From Polynucleobacter asymbioticus (GTDB taxonomy: Bacteria; Pseudomonadota; Gammaproteobacteria; Burkholderiales; Burkholderiaceae): 64,000 bases of DNA. The stretch is taken from contig NZ_CP061297.1 in NCBI RefSeq assembly GCF_018687575.1, positions 626,821 to 690,820 of the forward strand, written 5' to 3'. Numbering within the stretch: position 1 is the stretch's first letter; each line of letters begins with the position of its first letter. Positions 43,636 through 50,979 of the stretch are shown here, piece by piece. The translations under genes and the position numbers were made by a program. The notes under the pieces were generated by a model, which had not been told where the DNA came from, did no database searches, and saw only the letters and a list, made by a program, of their open reading frames with translations.

Positions 43636-44546
43636 GTAATGACTCCAATCCCAATTATTTCCGTCTGGGAATTTTTGTTCTGACTGCAATCGGTGTATTG
43701 CTCACCATTATTTTGATCTTTGGCTCAGGACAGTTCTTTAAAAAATCATTCATGGTGGAAACCTATGTCAAGCAATCCGTCACTGGTCTAGATGCTGGGG
43801 CAGCAGTACGCTTTCGGGGTGTCAAAATTGGACAGGTGACATCCATTAGTTTGTCGGGCGACTTGTATGAAAAAGATGTTCCGATGATTCAGAAGCAAGA
43901 GTATGTCGTTGTGAGAATGCAAATTTTCGGTGATGCTTTAGAGAGGAGCCACCTAGAATCATTCGTCAAAGATAACTTACGAGCACGCATCAGATCTATG
44001 GGTATTACTGGCGTGAATTATGTGGAGTTGGATTTTTATCCCAAGTCGGACCCGAATTACATTCTGAAATATCCGTGGGAGCCAGAATATCCGGTAGTAC
44101 CTTCTATGCCCAATCAAGCTGATGAGATTATTTCTGGTATTCAGAAGTTAATTGGCGCCCTGAATGGCTTGGATGTGGATGGCACTCAAAAGAAATTTGA
44201 TGCCCTGTTGGGTAATCTGAATAAGTTGATGGCGGGTGATGGCAAACAAAATGCTGGGCTGATTAATTCTGTTCAAGATTTGAATGTGCTGTTGGATCGG
44301 ATTGCTAAGGCCACCGACAAAGACCAGCTGAATATCTTGATGCGTGAATTGGTTGCAGCCATGGCGTCTTTGCGCCAAACCGTAACTAGTGTGCAGGGTG
44401 ATACCACAGCAACTTTGGAGAACCTCCGCCAGGCAAGCGAGCAGTTAAATGAATTCACTCGCGTTGCAAGTCAGTCGCCATCTACTCTGATTTGGGGTGA
44501 GCCACCTGCACGTATTACACCTCCTTTAAATGGAGTTCAAAAATGA
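43632..44546 (+). CDS. mlaD: MlaD-type MCE-domain substrate-binding protein
   Basis: 304 residues. One N-terminal membrane helix (FRLGIFVLTAIGVLLTIILIFG) anchors it in the inner membrane with the rest in the periplasm. A single MCE domain (about 40-150: ETYVKQSVTGLDAGAAVRFRGVKIGQV, ARIRSMGITGVNYVELDFY) forms the hexameric lipid ring on MlaE. A long helical tail (about 170-290) predicted as coiled coil is larger than in E. coli MlaD and resembles PqiB- or LetB-like and other longer MCE proteins. It overlaps both neighbours by ATGA. Confidence 0.92.
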   Translation: MSNDSNPNYFRLGIFVLTAIGVLLTIILIFGSGQFFKKSFMVETYVKQSVTGLDAGAAVRFRGVKIGQVTSISLSGDLYEKDVPMIQKQEYVVVRMQIFGDALERSHLESFVKDNLRARIRSMGITGVNYVELDFYPKSDPNYILKYPWEPEYPVVPSMPNQADEIISGIQKLIGALNGLDVDGTQKKFDALLGNLNKLMAGDGKQNAGLINSVQDLNVLLDRIAKATDKDQLNILMRELVAAMASLRQTVTSVQGDTTATLENLRQASEQLNEFTRVASQSPSTLIWGEPPARITPPLNGVQK

Positions 44547-45208
44547 CCCCAATTAAAGTTCTGACGATGAAAAACTCGCGCCTGACTCAATTTGCCGCTT
44601 GCGTATTCATCATGACTGCATTGAGCGCCTGTTCTTTGCCTAAAAGACCAGCTCTAGAGACTAGCAGTTGGATGGTGGCACCAGAGCGTACTGGTAGCCC
44701 CTATAAACCACGGAGTGATCTATGGCTCAAGATGGGTTCAGTATCAACAACGCCGCCGTTTGATGGCAAATCTTTGGTTTACCGTTTAGGTGATCAGCGC
44801 TATGAAAAGGATTTTTATAATATCTATTCGGCGTTACCGAACGAGATGGTAAGTAATGCGACTCGTCAATGGCTCAATAACGCTCAAATCTTTTCAATGA
44901 CGGTGGGGCAGGGAAATAGCTTCTTCCCTTATTACAACCTTCAGGTTTCTGTGGAAGAGTTTTATGGCGACTACCGAGTTCGCCCAGAGGCTGTTGTGAC
45001 GGCTGAGTTTTTCCTGACTGCGACTGATCCTCAAAAGCGTAATCCTGTTATTGGTAAAAATCGTTATACCAAGAGGATTGCGCTGAAAGACAATACCCCG
45101 CAAGCGCTAGTGTTGGGTCAGCAAGAGGCCTTGGCACAAATTTTGCAAGAATATGAGGTAGTGCTTTACAAGTATGCTGGCAATCTGCCCCCACCATTAG
45201 GGCAGTAG
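44543..45208 (+). CDS. ABC-type transport auxiliary lipoprotein (PqiC-like)
   Basis: 221 residues from the ATGA overlap with mlaD, or 213 from ATG 44567. A lipoprotein signal ends in TALSAC, so the mature protein starts with an acylated Cys and lies in the periplasm, probably in the outer membrane. The remainder (SLVYRLGDQRYEKDFYNIYSALPNEMVSNATRQWL, YYNLQVSVEEFYGDYR) matches the ABC-transport auxiliary component/PqiC family that works with MCE proteins. It takes the place that MlaC has in the E. coli operon, so this transporter may bridge to the outer membrane differently (inference). Confidence 0.85.
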   Translation: MTPIKVLTMKNSRLTQFAACVFIMTALSACSLPKRPALETSSWMVAPERTGSPYKPRSDLWLKMGSVSTTPPFDGKSLVYRLGDQRYEKDFYNIYSALPNEMVSNATRQWLNNAQIFSMTVGQGNSFFPYYNLQVSVEEFYGDYRVRPEAVVTAEFFLTATDPQKRNPVIGKNRYTKRIALKDNTPQALVLGQQEALAQILQEYEVVLYKYAGNLPPPLGQ

Positions 45209-45248
45209 TTATTCTAGAATTGCAAAAAATATAAAAAGTGGAGAAGAC

Positions 45249-46034
45249 ATGGATTTAGGGCTTAAGGGCAAGGTTGCACTGGTGATGGCGTCAAGCCGAG
45301 GTTTAGGTCAGGCGATGGCTGTTTCTTTAGCGCGTGAAGGCGTTAAGGTGGCGGTAACTGGTCGCAATCCTGAGGGATTAAAAAAGTCAGTTGAATTAAT
45401 TGAAGCAGCCGGTGGAACTGCTCTCGCATTGACTTGGGATTTATCAGATCCTTCTGTCATTGATGGGCTGGTGAGCAAAGTAGAAAAAGAGCTCGGACCA
45501 ATCGATATCTTGGTGAACAATACAGGTGGACCCCCTCCAACCCTAGCCGCTGGTCAGGATCCTGCCTTATGGCAGAAGAGCTTTAACGACATGGTTCTCT
45601 CGCTAATCAGTATTACGGATCGTGTTCTTCCTGGAATGCGTCAGCGTCAGTGGGGCCGTATTATTACCAGCACCACCTCAGGCGCCATCGCCCCCATAAA
45701 AAATCTCGCCATCTCCAATACCTTGCGTGCCGCACTATTGGCTTGGTCTAAAACCTTGGCTGCAGAAGTGGCTGCTGAAGGTATTACCGTGAATGTGATC
45801 ATGCCTGGTCGTGTGGCTACTGATCGTTTGCGCCAATTGGATGAGGCGCGCGCTCAACGTGAGAATGTCAGCTATGACTCTGTCGTTCAGGCTAGCTTGA
45901 AGCAGATTCCGATGGGTCGTTATGGTGACCCTCAGGAGTATGGTGATACCGCTGCATTCTTGGCAAGCCAAAGCGCTTCCTTTATCACTGGGTCGGTGAT
46001 CCGTGTTGATGGCGGTCAGATTCAGGCGATTTAA
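45249..46034 (+). CDS. Short-chain dehydrogenase/reductase-like protein with altered active site
   Basis: 261 residues from ATG 45249, with GGAGAAG upstream. It has a Rossmann fold: KVALVMASSRGLGQAMAVSLAREG replaces the usual TGxxxGxG, then VTGRNPEGLKK, DILVNNTGGPP and the C-terminal FLASQSASFITGSVIRVDGG. Where classical SDRs have Tyr-X3-Lys, this protein reads SNTLR (in NLAISNTLRAALLAWSKTLA), so both catalytic residues are changed. I recall similar proteins as a recurring atypical SDR subgroup, but cannot check. Function and substrate are unknown. It lies between the Mla operon and an FtsX-type permease gene. Confidence 0.88.
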   Translation: MDLGLKGKVALVMASSRGLGQAMAVSLAREGVKVAVTGRNPEGLKKSVELIEAAGGTALALTWDLSDPSVIDGLVSKVEKELGPIDILVNNTGGPPPTLAAGQDPALWQKSFNDMVLSLISITDRVLPGMRQRQWGRIITSTTSGAIAPIKNLAISNTLRAALLAWSKTLAAEVAAEGITVNVIMPGRVATDRLRQLDEARAQRENVSYDSVVQASLKQIPMGRYGDPQEYGDTAAFLASQSASFITGSVIRVDGGQIQAI

Positions 46035-46039
46035 GCGGA

Positions 46040-48517
46040 GTGCTAGCTAGTTTCTTTCGGGGTATTCGACAAGATCTGCGATCCAGTGAGCTACTGGCTT
46101 TACTAGTTGCATTAACGCTTTCTGTAGCAGCCTTATCTAGCGTCAGTTTCTTGGCTGATCGGATGCAACGGGCTTTCCAGTTTGATGCCCGCCAACTTCT
46201 TGCTGCCGATTTATTGCTGGTCTCCGATCAACCGCTGCATGAGCGCTTCATTCAGGAGGCAAAAAGGCGGCAACTAAGCTCCGCTCAAACAATTGTCTTT
46301 CCAAGCATGGCCACCGTGGGTGCGCAAAGCAAGCTTGCCTCGCTCAAGGCGGTGAGTGCTGATTATCCTTTGCGCGGCAACTTGCAGGTTTCTCCATCTC
46401 AGGCAAGTCTGACCCCATCATCTGGTTCGGTTTGGGTGGATCCAGCTATGCTCAATACGCTGCGGGCTAAGCTAGGCGATCAGATGTTGTTGGGGGATAA
46501 CTCATTTGTCATTAGCGGTGTCCTGGAGCGTGAGCTCGACCGAGGTGCTGGCTTTATGAATTTCGCGCCACGCGTGATGATGTCACTGGAGGATTTGCCG
46601 GCCACGGGTCTGATTGGTTTGGGTAGTCGGGTCACTTATCGCTTGCTACTAGCGGGAAGTGATCAAGCTATTTCTGATTATGAGCAGTGGGCCACGCAAT
46701 GGATTGAAGCTGAAGGTCTGCGCGGTTTACGCATCGAGACCTTAGAGAACGCGCAACCGATGATGCGCAAGACGCTAGAGCGGGCAGAGCGCTTCTTATC
46801 CTTAGTGGCCTTGCTGACGGCAATGGTAGCCGCAGTAGCCATTGCCCTCTCGGCACGCCGTTACGTTTTAAAGCAGGCAGATGTCTGCGCGGTAATGAAA
46901 TGCTTAGGTGCAAGCCAAAAAGTGATTCTGATTAAGCAAATTAAAGTGCTGGGCAGTCTGTGTCTGGCAGCAGCAGTGATGGGGGCTGCCATTGCTTATG
47001 GTATCCAGGAGGTATTGATACGTATCTTAGGTAATTTGGTATTTACTAATCTACCTTCGCTATCCCTCTGGCCATTAGTTTGGAGTGCGCTGTTTTCTTC
47101 CTGCTTGCTGATTGGTTTTGCTGGACCACCCTTATGGAGCTTGGTCATGATTTCCCCAGTGAGGTTGATTCGAAAAGAATTGGGTTCAGTCAATATCAAA
47201 GCACTTTGGGTTGCACTGTTTGGTCTGATGACTTGCCTTGCTTTAATCGCCATAGCAGCCCAAGACCTGAAACTGGCTGCTTGGGTTGCCCTGAGCTTTG
47301 GCTTGGCCCTCGCTCTTTTTGCCGCGGTCTCTTGGTTATCACTTCGTCTGTTGAATATTGTGTTTTCGGGGTGGGGTGCCAAGAGCTTTGCAATTCGCTT
47401 TGCATTGACTGCACAAGCACGGCGCGCAGGATTTGCTGTGATGCAGATTACTGCCTTAGGCATCGCCTTGATGGCCTTGCTACTGATTCTCTTACTTCGC
47501 CAGGATTTATTGGCGGCTTGGCAGGGGAATATTCCGGTGGATGCGCCCAATCGCTTCATGATTAATATTCAGGAAGATCAAAAGCCCAAAATCACCCAGT
47601 CTTTACAAGATGCGGGTGTAGCTAAGCCCAGCTTTAGTCCTATGGTGCGCGCGCGTCTGGTTGAGGTGAACGGAAAAGCTGTTGGGCCGAATGACTATAT
47701 TGATGAAAATGCACGGCGCTTGGTCGATCGAGAATTTAATCTCTCGTATACCGAACAGTTGCCTGAAGGTAATCGCATTACTGCGGGTAAATGGATTGAG
47801 GGTAGTGCGCCACAGGTTTCATTAGAGGCCGGGATTGCGAAGACCTTGAAGTTAAAGCTTGGCGATCAGATGACCTTTGAGCTCGCCGGTGAAAAAGTCA
47901 CTGCGCCTATTACCTCTTTGCGTAAGTTAGATTGGAGTTCAATGAAAGTGAACTTCTTTGTCATCATGCCGCCCGCCATGCTGGAAGAAATGCCACAGTC
48001 CTGGATTACCTCCTATTACCAAAGCGCTCAAATTGAAGGTCTCGATTACCAGCTTGCGCAGACCTATCCAAACCTCACTATTGTGGATGTGGCTACGTCC
48101 TTGCAGCAAATTCAAGATGTATTAGATCGACTATCTTCTGTGCTGGGTTTATTGTTCGCTTTCACTATTGCAGCAGCGATTTTGGTTTTAGTTGCTGCAA
48201 TTGCGGCAACACAAGATGAGCGCTTTAGGAGTGCAGCCTTGCTCAAAGCAGTTGGAGCATCTCGTTATCTGCTGGGAAAAATTGCTCTAGCTGAACTCTT
48301 CATTATTGGCTCTCTTGCTGGAGCCCTAGCGGGACTGGCCGCTGGAATCGCCGCATGGGCGCTAGGCCGTTTTGTTTTGGAGATTGAGTTCAATGCATTT
48401 GCCCAGTCCTTAGCAATGGGCATCATCTTTGGAGTACTTGCCTGTCTATTGGCAGGCTATCGCTTTCAGAGAAAAATTCAAACTACTACTGCGATGGAGT
48501 GTTTGCGCGAGATTTAA
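46040..48517 (+). CDS. FtsX-family ABC transporter permease (YbbP-like)
   Basis: 825 residues from GTG 46040. The N-terminal helix (ELLALLVALTLSVAALSSVSF) leads to a large extracytoplasmic domain. Then come FtsX-type helical blocks at about 255-480 (FLSLVALLTAMVAAVAIALSARRYV) and 700-825 (LLFAFTIAAAILVLVAAIAATQDERFRSAALLKAVGASR), the second with the CLREI end typical of YbbP. In other bacteria it works with a LolD-like ATPase (YbbA) and the TesA esterase; neither gene is adjacent here. The substrate is not known. It begins 5 bases after the SDR stop, so the two are probably co-transcribed. Confidence 0.9.
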   Translation: MLASFFRGIRQDLRSSELLALLVALTLSVAALSSVSFLADRMQRAFQFDARQLLAADLLLVSDQPLHERFIQEAKRRQLSSAQTIVFPSMATVGAQSKLASLKAVSADYPLRGNLQVSPSQASLTPSSGSVWVDPAMLNTLRAKLGDQMLLGDNSFVISGVLERELDRGAGFMNFAPRVMMSLEDLPATGLIGLGSRVTYRLLLAGSDQAISDYEQWATQWIEAEGLRGLRIETLENAQPMMRKTLERAERFLSLVALLTAMVAAVAIALSARRYVLKQADVCAVMKCLGASQKVILIKQIKVLGSLCLAAAVMGAAIAYGIQEVLIRILGNLVFTNLPSLSLWPLVWSALFSSCLLIGFAGPPLWSLVMISPVRLIRKELGSVNIKALWVALFGLMTCLALIAIAAQDLKLAAWVALSFGLALALFAAVSWLSLRLLNIVFSGWGAKSFAIRFALTAQARRAGFAVMQITALGIALMALLLILLLRQDLLAAWQGNIPVDAPNRFMINIQEDQKPKITQSLQDAGVAKPSFSPMVRARLVEVNGKAVGPNDYIDENARRLVDREFNLSYTEQLPEGNRITAGKWIEGSAPQVSLEAGIAKTLKLKLGDQMTFELAGEKVTAPITSLRKLDWSSMKVNFFVIMPPAMLEEMPQSWITSYYQSAQIEGLDYQLAQTYPNLTIVDVATSLQQIQDVLDRLSSVLGLLFAFTIAAAILVLVAAIAATQDERFRSAALLKAVGASRYLLGKIALAELFIIGSLAGALAGLAAGIAAWALGRFVLEIEFNAFAQSLAMGIIFGVLACLLAGYRFQRKIQTTTAMECLREI

Positions 48518-48544
48518 GACGCGCCCTGGTAGTTGACCCCGTAA

Positions 48545-49084
48545 TTATGAGAGCTTGACTAAGTTCTTTGGCAGCTCTACTAAACGCGTTCCAGCAAAAC
48601 GGTCTGGCAGGCTTTGGCGTTGAAGAGGATTGACGCGATCTAAGTAAATGCTCAGTGGCCACAGAATTAGGGCAACTGCAAATAGCATCTCAATAATTTG
48701 CCATCTTTGAAGTTCAAAGACCCACTGCATCAGGACGCATGGCAGAAGCCATAGGGATCCAAAAACATAGCGCTTGATTGCTTGCTTGCGGCTTAGGTTA
48801 TATCCCCCTGGGCCAATCATCCGTACACGCCACGTTTGCATGGCAAGCGTCTGCCCAGACTTGGTCCAATACCAAACAAAGTAAATCCCCAGGACGGCAT
48901 AGAGATAGAGAAAAGTGAGCCAACTTGGCAGTGAAATATTGAAGAGCATGCCCAATCCCAAATTCGGGACAAGGAAAGTGAAGGCGATCACACCAAGCAA
49001 GACTAATTGTTCGTAAAGTGTGCAAGACACCCGGCGCCAAAATTGCGGGGCAGGAAGTGCATCTAATTCAGCGGGAGTAATCAC
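48545..49084 (-). CDS. RDD-family membrane protein
   Basis: 179 residues from GTG 49084. The RDD domain shows in APQFWRRVSCTLYEQLVLLG, three hydrophobic segments (VIAFTFLVPNLGLGMLFNI, LTFLYLYAVLGIYFVWYW, FAVALILWPLSIYLDRV) and WTKSGQTLAMQTWRVRMIGPGG. The C-terminal PLQRQSLPDRFAGTRLVELP is typical. The function of this inner-membrane family is poorly known; some members affect ion transport. It is the last gene of the minus-strand set with an ECF sigma factor, DUF3619 and DUF3106 genes, and starts 13 bases after the DUF3106 stop. Confidence 0.9.
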   Translation of the reverse strand: MITPAELDALPAPQFWRRVSCTLYEQLVLLGVIAFTFLVPNLGLGMLFNISLPSWLTFLYLYAVLGIYFVWYWTKSGQTLAMQTWRVRMIGPGGYNLSRKQAIKRYVFGSLWLLPCVLMQWVFELQRWQIIEMLFAVALILWPLSIYLDRVNPLQRQSLPDRFAGTRLVELPKNLVKLS

Positions 49085-49097
49085 AGCCTAGAGATTC

Positions 49098-49730
49098 TTA
49101 GGGGTTGCTTGAGTTGCTCTCTGAGCTTGCGCTCGGAGCCGGAACTTCTTGGACTGGGGTGCTACTTGCTGGCAGGGTTGGTGCTAAGTTCGATTTTTGC
49201 GTAATCGGATGCTGTTGTAATGTTGGTGCGCTAGCAGCCGTTGGTTTTTTCTTGTTGACTTCAGCTTGAGCTAATTTCTTTTTTTGCTCATCACTGAGTT
49301 TTTGATACGCGCTCCAGGCTTCTGCTTTTTTCTCAGCAGGGAACTTGAGGCTACTTAAGTAATTTTCACGGGCTATGCGGCGGTCTTTTTGAGAGAGATT
49401 GGACCAACTGGTCATCCGAGACTGCAATCGATTTTGATCGACCTCGCTCATTTTGGGGTATAGATTTGCAACCTGAATCCATTTCTTGCGACTATCAGGG
49501 AGCATGTAATCCCAATCGCTTTCCAGAGGCGCCAAGATTTTTTGTTGCTCAGGCTTAAGGCCTTCCCAAGTTCCATCTGGTTTCTTTTCTGGAATGCCAG
49601 TACTTTTTCCATGGCTGGCTGTGGGAGTTTGAGCGAGTGCAAGTGAAGATTGCACCGATCCAGCAACGCCAATCGTCATCATCATGGAGATGCTGAGAGC
49701 GGCATGCAAGGATCGTGAATTTTTTAGCAT
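49098..49730 (-). CDS. DUF3106-family exported protein
   Basis: 210 residues. A signal sequence (LHAALSISMMMTIGVAGSVQSSLALA) suggests periplasmic location. The core is WEGLKPEQQKILAPL, the DSRKKWIQVANLYPKMSEVDQ helix and RMTSWSNLSQKDRRIARENY, which give a helical, charged fold similar in style to periplasmic stress proteins of the Spy/CpxP kind, though homology is not established. The C-terminus is rich in Ala, Pro and Ser. It sits in the ECF sigma-factor operon, 25 bases after the DUF3619 gene. Confidence 0.85.
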   Translation of the reverse strand: MLKNSRSLHAALSISMMMTIGVAGSVQSSLALAQTPTASHGKSTGIPEKKPDGTWEGLKPEQQKILAPLESDWDYMLPDSRKKWIQVANLYPKMSEVDQNRLQSRMTSWSNLSQKDRRIARENYLSSLKFPAEKKAEAWSAYQKLSDEQKKKLAQAEVNKKKPTAASAPTLQQHPITQKSNLAPTLPASSTPVQEVPAPSASSESNSSNP

Positions 49731-49755
49731 GAGCTAATTTGACTTACCCTGAACC

Positions 49756-50220
49756 TTAAGATGGTGACTTCACTGAATCCAGGCTATCTTGTTCAGATTC
49801 AGCCAAAGGACCATTTTTGAGGAAGCCCATAAAGCCGCTATCAGCATAGGCATCTGGCGGGACATCATCAGTCAAGAGGGCAACATCGAGCTCAGCAATA
49901 TCGTTAATGCGGGAGTCTTGCTGCCATTGGGCGATGCCAATTAGGCCAAATACAAGAACAACGAGCGGAGCAACCCAACCCACGTTATCCCAAAAAGTAC
50001 GTGAGCCTGAGGACCAGTTTCCAGAGGTGCTGGCCAGAACATGCTGTTGGACGCGTACTTTTTCTGGTTTTTTGACGGAAAGTGCCTTGAGGCGCGCTGC
50101 ATAGAGACGATCTTTAATGCCAGCCGGCAGGGATTGGGATCCTTGACGAAGCAGGGCGGCAGCAGACTGGCCAAATTGGTCAGCTTCTGTTGGATTGAGG
50201 AGGTCTTGATTGCGGTTCAC
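49756..50220 (-). CDS. DUF3619-family membrane protein, possible anti-sigma factor
   Basis: 154 residues from a GTG that overlaps the TGA of the sigma-factor gene (GTGA). The N-terminal ~75 residues are cytoplasmic and helical (ADQFGQSAAALLRQGSQSLP, LYAARLKAL). One membrane helix follows (VGWVAPLVVLVFGLIGIAQW), then an acidic tail (INDIAELDVALLTDDVPPDAYAD) outside. Single-pass topology and translational coupling to an ECF sigma gene are what one expects of an anti-sigma factor, but there is no classical zinc motif. The role is inference; the family is uncharacterised as far as I know. Confidence 0.85.
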   Translation of the reverse strand: MNRNQDLLNPTEADQFGQSAAALLRQGSQSLPAGIKDRLYAARLKALSVKKPEKVRVQQHVLASTSGNWSSGSRTFWDNVGWVAPLVVLVFGLIGIAQWQQDSRINDIAELDVALLTDDVPPDAYADSGFMGFLKNGPLAESEQDSLDSVKSPS

Positions 50221-50786
50221 AGCGTAATTCCTTTTAATTTCAATGCTTTAGCTAGAGCCTGGGTGGCTCTTGAGCAGTGGGTTTTGACGCTTCCCTCGCT
50301 ACAACTCATGGCAAGGGCAGTTTCAGTAATACTCAGCTCATCCCAATAACGCATCAGGAAGGCTTCTCGTTGACGGGCAGGCAATTTTGATATTTCTGAC
50401 TCTAAAGACTGTAATAACTGACTGCGTTCTAGCTTGAACGCACCATCTTGGTGAATTTCACTGTCATCGGGGGCCGAAAGGGACTCCAGGGGGTCAAAAT
50501 CATCTTTTTCATCTGATTTCTTGCCCATATTGGAGAACAGGGTGACCCAGGTATTGCGAACCTTCTGGCGCCTAAACCAGTCGTGAATACGGTTTTGCAG
50601 AATTCTGGTGAAAACCAGGGGTAATTCCGCTGCGGGACGATCACCGTACTTTTCGGCCAGCTTAATCATGGCGTCTTGAACGATGTCTAATGCCGCATCG
50701 TCATCCCGCACAGCATAGACCGCCTGCTTGAAAGCGCGCTGCTCAACACTGCTTAGAAAGTCAGAAAGTTCTTGGGGTGAAGCCAT
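50217..50786 (-). CDS. ECF-type RNA polymerase sigma factor
   Basis: 189 residues. Region 2 lies at about 15-80 (AFKQAVYAVRDDDAALDIVQDAMIKL, FTRILQNRIHDWFRRQK), then an acidic linker (KSDEKDDFDPLESLSAPDD). Region 4 is at about 125-180 (LQSLESEISKLPARQREAFLMRYWDELSITETALAMSCSEGSVKTHCSRA) with its helix-turn-helix. It directs RNA polymerase to a small regulon, probably including its own operon with the DUF3619, DUF3106 and RDD genes. The linker between regions 2 and 4 is longer than in compact ECFs. It is divergent from ilvB. Confidence 0.93.
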   Translation of the reverse strand: MASPQELSDFLSSVEQRAFKQAVYAVRDDDAALDIVQDAMIKLAEKYGDRPAAELPLVFTRILQNRIHDWFRRQKVRNTWVTLFSNMGKKSDEKDDFDPLESLSAPDDSEIHQDGAFKLERSQLLQSLESEISKLPARQREAFLMRYWDELSITETALAMSCSEGSVKTHCSRATQALAKALKLKGITL

Positions 50787-50979
50787 TCAGTAGATTAGAC
50801 CTGAATCAGATGGAATTCGTCTATTTTAGGGGATTGCTATAGAATATAGGGCTTACTACCTAGAATCTCATTCAAGAAGTGGTTTTTTCCGGTAGCAGCG
50901 CCGTTCGAACTCAGGCCACAAGCAGGAGACAGAACAGACCAATCAATTTTTTGCCGAAAATTGCAAAGGACGAAAGAAA
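50787..50979 (+). promoter_or_regulatory. Divergent control region of the sigma operon and ilvBNC
   Basis: This is a 193-base gap. A TAGAAT at 50840-50845 inside TTGCTATAGAATATAGGG is a possible -10 box for ilvB, which would leave a leader of about 130 bases. The AAAGGACG stretch before the ATG is the ribosome site. A short frame (ATGGAATTCGTC...) near 50811 encodes about ten residues without enrichment in Ile, Val or Leu, so I see no attenuator here. Confidence 0.35.

Noticed and set aside
50811-50843. Short frame before ilvB as an attenuator leader peptide
   Set aside because: It has little Ile, Val or Leu enrichment and no terminator stem follows it before ilvB.
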